From Halorubrum rubrum (lineage in GTDB: Archaea; Halobacteriota; Halobacteria; Halobacteriales; Haloferacaceae): DNA of 64,000 nt. Positions 28,622 through 36,761 of this stretch are shown in pieces (position 1 is the first letter of the stretch; each line of letters starts with the position of its first letter). The position numbers and the translations under genes were made by a program. The notes under the pieces were generated by a model. That model saw nothing but the letters and a program-made list of their open reading frames with translations, was not told where the DNA came from and did not search any database. The DNA lies in the NCBI RefSeq assembly GCF_024494685.1, contig NZ_JANHDM010000016.1, positions 1 to 64,000 of the forward strand, given 5' to 3'.

Positions 28622-30130
28622 TCAGTTCCCGGCCTCGGTGACCGCCGCCTCGACGACCTCCCGAACCGCCTCGACCAGCTCGTCGACGTCGTCGCTCTCG
28701 GCGTACACCCTGACGTACGGCTCGGTCCCGGAGGGACGAACCAGCGTCCACGACGCGTCGGGGAACTCCAGGCGGACCCCGTGGTCGGTGTCGACGCTCG
28801 CGTTCTCGAAGGCTGCCGGGAGCCGCTCCGTCAGCCGCTCCATGACTCGCCCTTTTCTCCCGTCCGGACAGTCGACGCTGACCTTCCGGTACGGGCGCTC
28901 CGTGACCGGCTCCCGGAGCGACCCGAGCCCCTCGGCCGCGACGAGTTCGGCGATCACCGCCGCCGAGCAGACGCCGTCGATCCAGCCGCCGAAGGCCGTG
29001 TGGACGTGCTTCCACGGCTCCGCGGCGAAGACGACCTCGCTCTCGCCGGCCGAGTCGGGACCCGCGGCGTCACTGCCGTCCTCGACGTCGCCGTCTGCCC
29101 CCGATTCCGCCTCCGCCCGCACCGCCGCGATCCCCTCGTGGAGCGCTCCGAGCCGGACGCGCTCGACGCGGCCGCCGGCCGCGCGGACGCGCTCGTCGAT
29201 CCGGCCGGAGGCGTTCGGCGTCGTCACCACGACCGGGTCGGCGACGTCGCTCGCCCGGACGTACCGCTCGGCGAGGATCGCGAGCACCGTGTCCTCGTGG
29301 ACGACCTCGCCGTCGGCGTCGACGACGACGATCCGGTCGGCGTCGCCGTCGTGACCGATCCCGAAGGCGAACCCCTCGCCGGCGCGACCCGGCTCGTCGA
29401 CGCCCGCGTTCGCGTCGGCCACGAACGCCCGGAGGTCGCGCAGCGTCTCCGGCGTGGGTTTGCTTCCGCGGCCGGGGAAGTGACCGTCGACGTTCCCGTT
29501 GAGCGTGACCGCCGTCGCGCCGAGTTCGCGGAGGACCGTCGGCGTCGCGGGGGCGGCCATCCCGTTTCCGCAGTCGACCGCGATCCGGAGGCCGTCCAGG
29601 GGGTCGTCGGTCCCGGCGTCGCCGCCCTCGAACGTCGCGGCGTACTCGCGGACGTCGCGGAGGTAGTCGTGGAGGGTGTCGATCCGGTCGGGTTCCGTCC
29701 ACGCGTCCCACGTCGCCGGCGGCTCCTCGGCCGCGACGCGCGCCTCGATCGCTCGCTCCAGGTCGCGGTCGAACTCGACGCCGTCGCGGAAGAGCTTGAT
29801 CCCGTTGTCCGACGGCGGGTTGTGCGAGGCGGTGAGCATGACGCCGTAGCGCCCCCGAGAGGCGTGTGCCAGCGCCGGCGTCGGGAGCCGCCCCGCCCGC
29901 GAGACCCTCGCGCCGCCGGAGGCGAGCCCGGCCTCCGCCGCGGCCGCGATCGCCGGGCCGCTCACCCGTCCGTCGCGGGCGAGGACGACCTCCGGGACCC
30001 CCTCGTCGTCCGTTGCGGCCTCCAGTTCCCGCGCCTCCGCCGCCACCGCGCGACCGACCGCGAGCGCGAGCTCCGGCGTCACCCGCTCTTCGACGCGGCC
30101 GCGAACCCCCGCGGTTCCGAACAGTTCCAT
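28622..30130 (-). CDS. Phosphohexomutase (phosphoglucomutase/phosphomannomutase/GlmM family)
   Basis: 502 residues of the alpha-D-phosphohexomutase family. FGTAGVRG at the N-terminus, TASHNPPSDNGIKLF with catalytic Ser102, GHDGDADR metal loop near residue 250, an EP-containing sugar loop (VFAAEPWKH) near 370 and RPSGTEPYVRVYAES phosphate loop near 465 cover all four domains. It interconverts hexose 1- and 6-phosphates; glucosamine, mannose and glucose forms cannot be told apart from sequence. An acidic insert of about 25 residues lies before the sugar loop. Confidence 0.93.
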   Translation of the reverse strand: MELFGTAGVRGRVEERVTPELALAVGRAVAAEARELEAATDDEGVPEVVLARDGRVSGPAIAAAAEAGLASGGARVSRAGRLPTPALAHASRGRYGVMLTASHNPPSDNGIKLFRDGVEFDRDLERAIEARVAAEEPPATWDAWTEPDRIDTLHDYLRDVREYAATFEGGDAGTDDPLDGLRIAVDCGNGMAAPATPTVLRELGATAVTLNGNVDGHFPGRGSKPTPETLRDLRAFVADANAGVDEPGRAGEGFAFGIGHDGDADRIVVVDADGEVVHEDTVLAILAERYVRASDVADPVVVTTPNASGRIDERVRAAGGRVERVRLGALHEGIAAVRAEAESGADGDVEDGSDAAGPDSAGESEVVFAAEPWKHVHTAFGGWIDGVCSAAVIAELVAAEGLGSLREPVTERPYRKVSVDCPDGRKGRVMERLTERLPAAFENASVDTDHGVRLEFPDASWTLVRPSGTEPYVRVYAESDDVDELVEAVREVVEAAVTEAGN

Positions 30131-30224
30131 GTCGCCCCGATCGCCCGCCGGTCGTTAGTACCCGTCGGTCCGAAGCGTCGGATCGGCTCGCGGCCCGGAT
30201 CGGCGGAGCGGGTCGGTGGAGGTG

Positions 30225-30962
30225 CTACGGGTCGAGGAGCTTCGATTCGGCCTTCCGGAGGTGTTCGAGCATCGTCGTCTTCGAGACCTCCAGGTCGTCG
30301 GCGAGCTCGCGCGTGGACGTCCCGCGGGGCCACTCGTAGTACCCCTGCTCGCGGGCGTGTTCGTACACCTCCCGCTGCGTCGTCGTGAGCGTGTCGAGAC
30401 GGTGCTCGCGGGCGGTCTTCTGGCCGGCCCCCGTCGACGACATCGACTCGATGTTCACCTCGGCCCCGGTCGCCTCGCGGACCGCATCGAGCGACTCCCG
30501 GATCCCCGAGTGTTCGCCGACGAAACACACCTGCCACTCCTCGCGTCCGTCCTCGATCCGGACCGGGGCGCTGTGGACGAACCCGTTCTCGAGTAAGGTC
30601 GGACACATCATGTCGGTCGGGTCGTACTCCAGGAAGAACTCGCGAACGACGTTGCCAGGGGCGTCCCGAGCGCGCCCGAAGCGCTCCTGGAGTTCGTGGA
30701 GGTCCCCCGCGCGGTCGGAGGCGCGGATCGCGTCGAGCAGCGCCTCCGCCTCCTCGTTGGTGTCCGCGAACGCGGTGAAGAGCCCCTTCACCGTGTTCGG
30801 CGTCTCGCCGTCCGCCTTCGGCGAGTTGTAGATGGCGTGAGCCAGCACGCCGCCGTCGGTTCGGCCCGTCGCCTCGATCGCCCAGCAGTTCGGGTGCCAC
30901 AGATCGAGCGTCAGTCGGGTGCCCGACCACCCGTCGGTGTCGTTCGCCTCGAGCGCAGACAT
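30225..30962 (-). CDS. Bacterio-opsin activator-type HTH-10 regulator
   Basis: 245 residues. The C-terminal ~55 residues, LTTTQREVYEHAREQGYYEWPRG-like then RELADDLEVSKTTMLEHLRKAE, are the HTH_10 domain of Bat-like haloarchaeal regulators. The ~180-residue N-terminal part resembles their sensory region and has no obvious cofactor motif. It is divergent from the aldehyde dehydrogenase gene with 86 bases between starts, so it may regulate that gene. TTCTTTACC about 25 bases before its ATG is a possible TATA element. Confidence 0.88.
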   Translation of the reverse strand: MSALEANDTDGWSGTRLTLDLWHPNCWAIEATGRTDGGVLAHAIYNSPKADGETPNTVKGLFTAFADTNEEAEALLDAIRASDRAGDLHELQERFGRARDAPGNVVREFFLEYDPTDMMCPTLLENGFVHSAPVRIEDGREEWQVCFVGEHSGIRESLDAVREATGAEVNIESMSSTGAGQKTAREHRLDTLTTTQREVYEHAREQGYYEWPRGTSTRELADDLEVSKTTMLEHLRKAESKLLDP

Positions 30963-31048
30963 GGTCCCTCCTAGAGCACCCCGCGGTAAAGAACCTCCCG
31001 ACCATGGTAGGGTGGGGAATTTGGCGTCCGGGGACGCAAGCACCGTTC

Positions 31049-32566
31049 ATGGCAGACGCCTACAAGCACTACATCGACGGCGAGTGGGTCGACGGCGAGG
31101 GAACGGAGACGTTCGAGAGCGAGAACCCCGCGACCGGCGAGACGCTCGGGGAGTTCCGGAAGGGAACGCCGGGCGACGTCGACCGAGCGGTCGCGGCCGC
31201 CGACGAGGCGTTCGAGGAGTGGCGCGAGCTCTCCCGGATCGACCGGGCGGAGTACCTCTGGGACGTCTACCACGAGCTCCGCGACCGGACCGACGAGCTC
31301 GGCGAGGTCGTCACCAAGGAGTGCGGCAAGGAGATAAGCGAGGGGAAAGCCGACGTGGTCGAGGCCGCCCACATGGTCGAGTGGGCCGCCGGCGACGCGC
31401 GGCACCCGAAAGGCGACATCGTTCCCTCGGAGATCCCCGCGAAGGACGCCTACATGCGACGGAAGCCCCGCGGCGTCACCGGCTGCATCACGCCGTGGAA
31501 CTTCCCGGTCGCCATCCCGTACTGGCACATGGCCATCGCGCTGGTCGAGGGGAACACGGTCGTGTTCAAGCCCGCCGAGCAGACCCCGTGGTGTGCGCAG
31601 ATCATCGCGGAGATGTTCGAGGACGCGGGCATCCCCGACGGCGTCTTCAACATGGTCCAGGGGTACGGCGACGCCGGCAACGCGATCGTCGAGAACGACG
31701 ACGTCGACACCGTTATCTTCACGGGCTCGGCCGAGGTCGGCCACCTGATCCAGGACAAGCTCGGCGGCGTCGCCGGCAAGCGCGCGGCCTGCGAGATGGG
31801 CGGCAAGAACGCCATCGTGATCACCGAGGAGGCGGACCTCGACATCGCGGTCCACTCGGCGGTCATGTCTTCCTTTAAGACCACCGGCCAGCGCTGCGTC
31901 TCCTCCGAACGCCTGATCGTCCACTCGGACGTGTACGACGAGTTCAAGGAGCGCTTCGTCGAGATCGCGGAGAGCGTCTCCGTCGGCGACCCGCTCGACG
32001 AGAACACGTTCATGGGGCCCCTCATCGAGGAGGAACACCGCGAGAAGGTCACCCGGAACAACGAGCAGGCCCGCGAGGAGGGGGTGAACGTGCTCGTCGA
32101 CCGGACCGAGCTCGACGACGAGGAGATCCCGGACGGCCACGAGGACGGCTACTGGGTCGGTCCGTTCGTCTACGAGGCCGACGCCCACGCCGACCTGACG
32201 TGTACCCACGAGGAGGTCTTCGGGCCCCACGTCGCGCTCATGGAGTACGACGGCGACATCGAGGAGGCCGTCGAGATCCAGAACGACACCGACTACGGGC
32301 TCGCCGGCGCGATCATCTCCGAGGACTACCGCCAGATCAACTACTACCGCGACCGCGCCGAGATCGGCTTGGCGTACGGGAACCTGCCGTGTATCGGCGC
32401 GGAGGTCCAGCTCCCCTTCGGCGGCGTGAAGAAGTCCGGCAACGGCTATCCCTCCGCCCGCGAGGCCATCGAGGCCGTCACCGACCGCACCGCCTGGACG
32501 CTGAACAACTCCAAGGAGATCGAGATGGCACAGGGCCTCTCGGCGGACATCAAGACCGACGACTGA
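31049..32566 (+). CDS. NAD(P)-dependent aldehyde dehydrogenase
   Basis: 505 residues. ITPWNFPVAIPYWHMA near residue 150, FTGSAEVGH near 230, the general-base glutamate in CEMGGKNA near 260 and the nucleophile in TGQRCVSSER near 297 show an intact catalytic site. Candidates are succinate-semialdehyde, glutarate-semialdehyde or 2,5-dioxovalerate dehydrogenase; the last acts in haloarchaeal pentose oxidation, but no other pentose genes are nearby. The ATG at 31049 follows a short leader with GGGAATTTGG about 30 bases upstream. Confidence 0.9.
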   Translation: MADAYKHYIDGEWVDGEGTETFESENPATGETLGEFRKGTPGDVDRAVAAADEAFEEWRELSRIDRAEYLWDVYHELRDRTDELGEVVTKECGKEISEGKADVVEAAHMVEWAAGDARHPKGDIVPSEIPAKDAYMRRKPRGVTGCITPWNFPVAIPYWHMAIALVEGNTVVFKPAEQTPWCAQIIAEMFEDAGIPDGVFNMVQGYGDAGNAIVENDDVDTVIFTGSAEVGHLIQDKLGGVAGKRAACEMGGKNAIVITEEADLDIAVHSAVMSSFKTTGQRCVSSERLIVHSDVYDEFKERFVEIAESVSVGDPLDENTFMGPLIEEEHREKVTRNNEQAREEGVNVLVDRTELDDEEIPDGHEDGYWVGPFVYEADAHADLTCTHEEVFGPHVALMEYDGDIEEAVEIQNDTDYGLAGAIISEDYRQINYYRDRAEIGLAYGNLPCIGAEVQLPFGGVKKSGNGYPSAREAIEAVTDRTAWTLNNSKEIEMAQGLSADIKTDD

Positions 32567-32832
32567 GCGGCCGAAACGCGGAGTCGCCGGAGAGCGTGGA
32601 CGGCGTCGGAACCCCTGGAAACCGGCCCCGTTCCGGCCCTCTGAATCCGGTGTTTGTCGTCTCGGTTCCGGTCGAGAAACACTCTTCAGCGACCGGTCGT
32701 TTCAGACGAGAACACATCTGAAAACGTTTCAACGGAACGCCGGAACTCGTTTTCGGTTCTCGCTCCCAGAAGCTCGCCGCGGACTCGTTCCGGCGTTCCG
32801 CGCGTCGATCCTCGGCGATCCCGACTGCGATC

Positions 32833-33183
32833 CTAGACGATGTTCGGCGTGTACGGGTACTCGTACACCTCGCCGTTGTTGGCTCTGACCGTCGCGATGA
32901 GCACCAACACCAGATCGATGATCGCGAAGATCGGGATCAACAGGAGACCGATGAGCACGACCGTCAGGATCCCGGAGACCACGAATGCGACGAACATCAC
33001 GATCTGGAAGTTCAGCGAGTTCTTCGCGTTCTCCCGCACCAACTCGTCGTCGTCGTCCGCGAGCACTAAGAACAGGATCGGTCCGAGGACCGAGGCGACG
33101 AGCGCCGACGCGTGCGCTAGCGCCGCCAGCGTCGTGTCGCCCTCGACCGTCTTCGGCTCGTCGTCGTCAGTTTCGACCGACAT
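32833..33183 (-). CDS. DUF4870 small membrane protein
   Basis: 116 residues. After a ~20-residue acidic N-terminus, LAALAHASALVASVLGPILF, NFQIVMFVAFVVSGILTVVL and a third segment near the end make three membrane helices. The motif ENAKNSLNFQI is typical of DUF4870, whose function is unknown. Start ATG at 33181-33183; the 266 bases downstream (32567-32832) contain nothing recognisable. Divergent from acylphosphatase. Confidence 0.85.
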   Translation of the reverse strand: MSVETDDDEPKTVEGDTTLAALAHASALVASVLGPILFLVLADDDDELVRENAKNSLNFQIVMFVAFVVSGILTVVLIGLLLIPIFAIIDLVLVLIATVRANNGEVYEYPYTPNIV

Positions 33184-33267
33184 ATGTCGTCGATCATATA
33201 CGAGACTCATAAGTATTGCGTCGATACCGTCGTTTTTACCCGCCGCGGGGCCGAACCCGGCACCGAG

Positions 33268-33546
33268 ATGTCCTCGCGAACGCGAGCACACGTGTACGTC
33301 ACCGGGAACGTCCAGGGCGTCTTCTACCGGGCGACGACCCGAGACGCCGCCCGCGAGCGCGACGTCGACGGCTGGGTTCGGAACCTCGACGACGGGCGCG
33401 TCGAGGCCGTCTTCGAGGGACCGGCAGCCGCCGTCGAGGGGATGGTCGAGTGGTGTCAGACGGGAAGCCCGGCGGCCGACGTCGACGACGTCGACGCGAC
33501 CTACGAGGAGCCGGAGGGGCTCGACGGGTTCGAGATCCGGCGCTGA
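33268..33546 (+). CDS. acyP: Acylphosphatase
   Basis: 92 residues, the standard size. VYVTGNVQGVFYRATTRDAA contains the catalytic arginine and the phosphate-binding loop, and GWVRNLDDGRVEAVFEG contains the catalytic asparagine. It hydrolyses carboxyl-phosphate bonds such as acetyl phosphate or 1,3-bisphosphoglycerate. GTTTTTACC about 30 bases before the ATG is a good TATA element. Confidence 0.95.
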   Translation: MSSRTRAHVYVTGNVQGVFYRATTRDAARERDVDGWVRNLDDGRVEAVFEGPAAAVEGMVEWCQTGSPAADVDDVDATYEEPEGLDGFEIRR

Positions 33547-33577
33547 CCGAGCGTGCCGCCGCTGACCGGTCCGGTCC

Positions 33578-33970
33578 TCACACGCGCTCTTTGAGTTCGA
33601 TCCGGTAGCCGAACGGGTCGCGAACGTAGGCGGCCGCGGCCTCCCCGGTCGCGCCGAGCGGCGACCCCAGCGTCCGCTCGATCTCGATCCCGGCCGTGTC
33701 GAGTTCCGCTTCGATCGCCGCGAGCGACTCCTCGACGACGACGCAGACGTGGTCGTAGTTCGTCGCCGCCGGCGGCTCGAACTCCGCGGTCGGCCAGAGG
33801 TGTATCACCCCGGTCGCCGAGAGCCGCACGTCGAGGAAGGGCTTCTCGTCCGCCTCGAAGAGCGCGTCCTCGATGCCGAAGCCGAGCCGGTCGCCGTAGA
33901 ACTCCCGAGCCGCCTCGACGCCGTCCTCGGGTATCCGGAGGTTGACGTGGTCGATGTGGCGTGCCTTCAC
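33578..33970 (-). CDS. VOC-superfamily (glyoxalase/dioxygenase-like) protein
   Basis: 130 residues from a GTG at 33968-33970, beginning VKARHIDHVNLRI. Two beta-alpha-beta-beta-beta units with HIDHVNLRIPEDG, GVIHLWP, NYDHVCVVVEE and DPFGYRIELKE supply the paired metal-binding His/Glu pattern. The GTG is chosen because GGTTTTTGCG on the minus strand lies 28 bases upstream and homology starts there; a TTG nine codons earlier is the alternative. Substrate unknown. Confidence 0.82.
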   Translation of the reverse strand: MKARHIDHVNLRIPEDGVEAAREFYGDRLGFGIEDALFEADEKPFLDVRLSATGVIHLWPTAEFEPPAATNYDHVCVVVEESLAAIEAELDTAGIEIERTLGSPLGATGEAAAAYVRDPFGYRIELKERV

Positions 33971-34040
33971 GGGGACGAGTTCGACCCGGACTCGCAAAAA
34001 CCGTGGGGCGTCGACCCCAGCGTCCGGGATCGACCGCGGC

Positions 34041-34718
34041 TCACGCGAACGCGCGGAGCACGCCCGCGCCGTCGGTGCTCGTCGCCACGTCGGGCAGCGT
34101 CGCGCGCTCGGGGTGGGGCATCAACACCGCGACCGTCTCGCGCTCGCCGAGGACGCCGGCGACGTTGTCGGTCGAGCCGTTCGGGTTCGCCTCGTCGGTG
34201 ACGTTTCCGTCAGTATCGCAGTACCGGAAGAGCACGCGGTCGTCGTCGACGAGCTCGTCGTGGGCGTCCGCCTCGATCTCGAAGCGGCCCTCGCCGTGGG
34301 CGATGGGGACTTCGATCACGTCGCCCTCGTCGTAGGCGACGGTCCAGGGGGTGTCGGCGCGCTCGACGCGGAGACGCACGGGTTCACACTGGAAGCGCGC
34401 GGAGGCGTTGGTCGTGAACGCGCCGGGCGTGAGCCCGGACTCCGAGCCGATCTGCGCGCCGTTACAGACGCCGAGGACGGGGACGCCGGCCTCGGCCGCC
34501 TCGCGGACCTCCGCCATGACCGGCGCGCGGGCGGCCATCGCGCCCGCCCGGAGGTAGTCGCCGTAGGAGAAGCCGCCGGGGAGGACGATCCCGTCGGGGT
34601 CCGCGGGGAGGCCGTCCTCGTGCCAGACGCGCTCGGCGTCGATCCCCAGGTGCCGGAGCGCGCGGACCGCGTCGCGGTCGCAGTTGGACCCGCCGAACTG
34701 GACGACGGAGACCGTCAT
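34041..34718 (-). CDS. purQ: Phosphoribosylformylglycinamidine synthase subunit PurQ
   Basis: 225 residues. This is the glutaminase subunit that supplies ammonia to PurL in step 4 of purine synthesis. GGSNCDRD near residue 10, LPGGFSYGDYLRAGA near 46, the nucleophile cysteine in GVCNGAQIG near 84 and MPHPERA near 200 are diagnostic of class I amidotransferases of the PurQ type. The start overlaps the purS stop by 4 bases. purL is not in the window. Confidence 0.97.
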   Translation of the reverse strand: MTVSVVQFGGSNCDRDAVRALRHLGIDAERVWHEDGLPADPDGIVLPGGFSYGDYLRAGAMAARAPVMAEVREAAEAGVPVLGVCNGAQIGSESGLTPGAFTTNASARFQCEPVRLRVERADTPWTVAYDEGDVIEVPIAHGEGRFEIEADAHDELVDDDRVLFRYCDTDGNVTDEANPNGSTDNVAGVLGERETVAVLMPHPERATLPDVATSTDGAGVLRAFA

Positions 34719-34966
34719 CGCTCCGCGACCGCGACGTCGTAGTCGTGGATCGTGGGGTTCGCGAGCAGCCGCTCGGCCATCTCGTCGGCTCGCGCCTCCG
34801 CCGATGCGGCGTCCTCGGCCTCGAGATCGAGCTCGAACCGGTCCGCGGAACGGAGCGCGGAGAGCTCGAATCCGAGGCGTTCGAGCGCCCGCTTCGTCGT
34901 CTCGGCCTCCGGGTCGAGCACCCCCCGTTTCAGCCGGACCGTCACGGTCGCGGTGAATTCGGTCAT
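34715..34966 (-). CDS. purS: Phosphoribosylformylglycinamidine synthase subunit PurS
   Basis: 83 residues, the normal size. TVRLKRGVLDPEAETTKRAL at the N-terminus is the PurS signature. PurS bridges PurQ and PurL in the FGAM synthase complex. It is the first gene of a purSQ operon. Upstream lies the block shared with purD (35017-35048), 51 bases from the ATG, and TTTTTACA about 27 bases upstream as the likely TATA box. Confidence 0.95.
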   Translation of the reverse strand: MTEFTATVTVRLKRGVLDPEAETTKRALERLGFELSALRSADRFELDLEAEDAASAEARADEMAERLLANPTIHDYDVAVAER

Positions 34967-35016
34967 CGTTCGACGGTGCGGGGTCGTGTGTAAAAACCGT
35001 TTTGGAACGCCTCGTC

Positions 35017-35048
35017 TATACACGAGTGTGGATCTATTTCGGTCGATC
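35017..35048. promoter_or_regulatory. Candidate purine-regulon operator upstream of purSQ
   Basis: This block matches 26 of 32 positions of the one at 1835-1866 upstream of purD, including an unbroken 13-base core TGTGGATCTATTT. The dyad here is weaker (TATACAC against GTGGATC, 5 of 7 pairs). It lies 51 bases from the purS start and 99 bases from the divergent purU start, so it could act on both. Confidence 0.6.
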
Positions 35049-35131
35049 GTCGGGGATAGCGGTCGGAACGGAACGAAAGGGGCAAACCCCTCCGGGGTCT
35101 GGTGAGGGTGTATGCCACCGTTCGAACCGGC

Positions 35132-35141
35132 GGAGGTGATC
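35132..35141 (+). promoter_or_regulatory. Strong Shine-Dalgarno for purU
   Basis: GGAGGTGATC is fully complementary to the 3' end of archaeal 16S rRNA and lies 5 bases before the ATG at 35147. This fixes the start and implies a transcript with a real leader, unlike most genes in this window. Upstream at about 35079-35090 GGGG-CAAA-CCCC can form a small hairpin. Confidence 0.7.
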
Positions 35142-35146
35142 GGCGC

Positions 35147-36127
35147 ATGACCCGCGAACTGACCGAGATCACGGTCGTCGGAGGAGACGAGACGGGACTC
35201 ATCGCGCGGGTCACGTCCCTGCTGTTCGAGCGGGGAATCAACATCGAGGGGCTCGACCAGGCGGTCCGCGACGGCGTCTTCCGGATGACGACGCGGGTCG
35301 ACACCGCGGAGATGACCACCTCCCGCGGCGAGCTCCGGCGTGCGCTCGCCGAGCTCGGCCGCGACCTCGACGTCGACATCCAGGTGCGGTTCCCGAGCGA
35401 CCGGGACGCCCGGCGGGTCGCGCTGCTCGTCACGAAGGAGACGCACGTCCCCGAGGCGATGTTGGAGGCGGAGGCGAACGACGAACTCGCGGCGGACGGC
35501 GAGGCCGAGATCCCGGTCGTGATCGGCAACCGGGGCGACCTGCGCTCGCTCGCCGAGCGCTACGACAAGCCCTTCTACGACGTCGGCGACGGGAGCGGCA
35601 ACACCGACGAGGGGCGGCTGCTCGATCTCTTGGCCGAGTACGACGCGGACCTGATCGCGCTGGCGCGCTACATGCGCATCCTCTCGCCGGAGGTGGTCTT
35701 CCGCTACGAGGGTCGGATCGTCAACGTCCACCCATCGCTCCTCCCCGCCTTCCCCGGCGCGGAGGCGTACCGGCAGGCGAAGGACGCCGGCGTCCGGATC
35801 GCGGGGGTGACGTCCCACTACGTGACGACGGACCTCGACCAGGGGCCGGTCATCGCCCAGCGGGCCTTCGACGTGCCCGACGGCGCGACCGTCGAGGAGA
35901 TCAAACGGCGTGGACAACCCCTCGAGGCCGAGGTGTTACTGGAGGCGGTCCGGCTCCATCTGGCGGACGCGATCGCGGTCCACCGCGGCACCGTCCACGT
36001 GCGCGAGGGTGCGGACGCGGATCCCGATCTCGGGCTCCCCGCGGCCGCGAGCGAGGCGAATCCGGACAAGCCGGTCGACGGCGAGCCGCTGACGCGGCCC
36101 GACGCGCCGACGCCCGGATCCGATTGA
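35147..36127 (+). CDS. purU: Formyltetrahydrofolate deformylase
   Basis: 326 residues. An N-terminal ACT domain (GGDETGLIARVTSLLFERGINIEGL, quoted in parts: residues 9-33) is followed by a formyltransferase-fold domain with YMRILSPE, the conserved NVHPSLLPAFPG near residue 190 and GVTSHYVTTDLDQGPVI near 218. PurU hydrolyses 10-formyl-THF to THF and formate, balancing the one-carbon pool. It is longer than bacterial PurU by a ~45-residue acidic tail. It is followed, after a non-coding block, by formate dehydrogenase and formate-THF ligase. Confidence 0.9.
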   Translation: MTRELTEITVVGGDETGLIARVTSLLFERGINIEGLDQAVRDGVFRMTTRVDTAEMTTSRGELRRALAELGRDLDVDIQVRFPSDRDARRVALLVTKETHVPEAMLEAEANDELAADGEAEIPVVIGNRGDLRSLAERYDKPFYDVGDGSGNTDEGRLLDLLAEYDADLIALARYMRILSPEVVFRYEGRIVNVHPSLLPAFPGAEAYRQAKDAGVRIAGVTSHYVTTDLDQGPVIAQRAFDVPDGATVEEIKRRGQPLEAEVLLEAVRLHLADAIAVHRGTVHVREGADADPDLGLPAAASEANPDKPVDGEPLTRPDAPTPGSD

Positions 36128-36273
36128 GCCCCTGGACCGACCGCGACGGCTCCGTTGGGACCCTATTTATCGGATAGAATACGTCCGAATCGGCCGTTCT
36201 ATATCGAGTGCTAGTGGTACGAACTCCGTGAATCGAGATTCGTCGTTGCTGTTGGCGCTGAACGTCTCCAAAG

Positions 36274-36577
36274 CCCCAGTCGCGAGGACTTGGGGGCCTC
36301 GCTCAGTCGCTCGCGCTCCTTCGTTGCGGTCCTTGTGTCGGCCGCCGTCGCCCTTCCGAGAGGCCTCGTCTCTCGACTTCCCGCTCGCTCACGCTCGCGG
36401 GAATCGCGACTGCCCCGTTGAGTCCCACCCGACCGCACCACCGGAAGACGGTCCTGCGCTCACTTCGTTCGCTGCGCGGGCTGCGACTTCCATGCTCCCG
36501 CTCGTTCCACTCGCGGGAACGCACCCGCACCTCACGCCTCCCCAGCCTCGCCGCTCGCGCTTTCAGCGCTCGCGGCG
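36274..36577. repeat. Palindrome-rich non-coding block
   Basis: The 634-base gap between purU and formate dehydrogenase (36128-36761) has no supportable gene. Its middle holds at least five inverted repeats: CCCCAGTC/GGACTTGGGG (36274-36295), CCCGC/GCGGG (36380-36401 and again 36497-36517), GCGC/GCGC (36456-36477) and CGCCGC-TC-GCGCT with its complement (36549-36577). Several share the pattern CCCGCTCG...CGCGGG, so they look like copies of one dispersed palindrome. Confidence 0.55.
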
Positions 36578-36728
36578 TCCCTCGCGGGCTCCTCGCGGCC
36601 TCCGGCCGCTCGGAGGCGCGCCACCGCAATCGATTACTCCTTCGCCTATATTGACCGAAGCGGATTCGGATGCGCTCTTGGACCATGAGTGCCACCGACA
36701 CACTCATAGAACTCGCGGCATAGATCGT

Positions 36729-36737
36729 GATATATGA
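36729..36737 (+). promoter_or_regulatory. TATA box for formate dehydrogenase gene
   Basis: GATATATGA lies 25-33 bases before the ATG at 36762, in an AT-rich dip between GC-rich flanks. Confidence 0.6.
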
Positions 36738-36761
36738 ACACGCATCGAGCGGGTGATCGGC

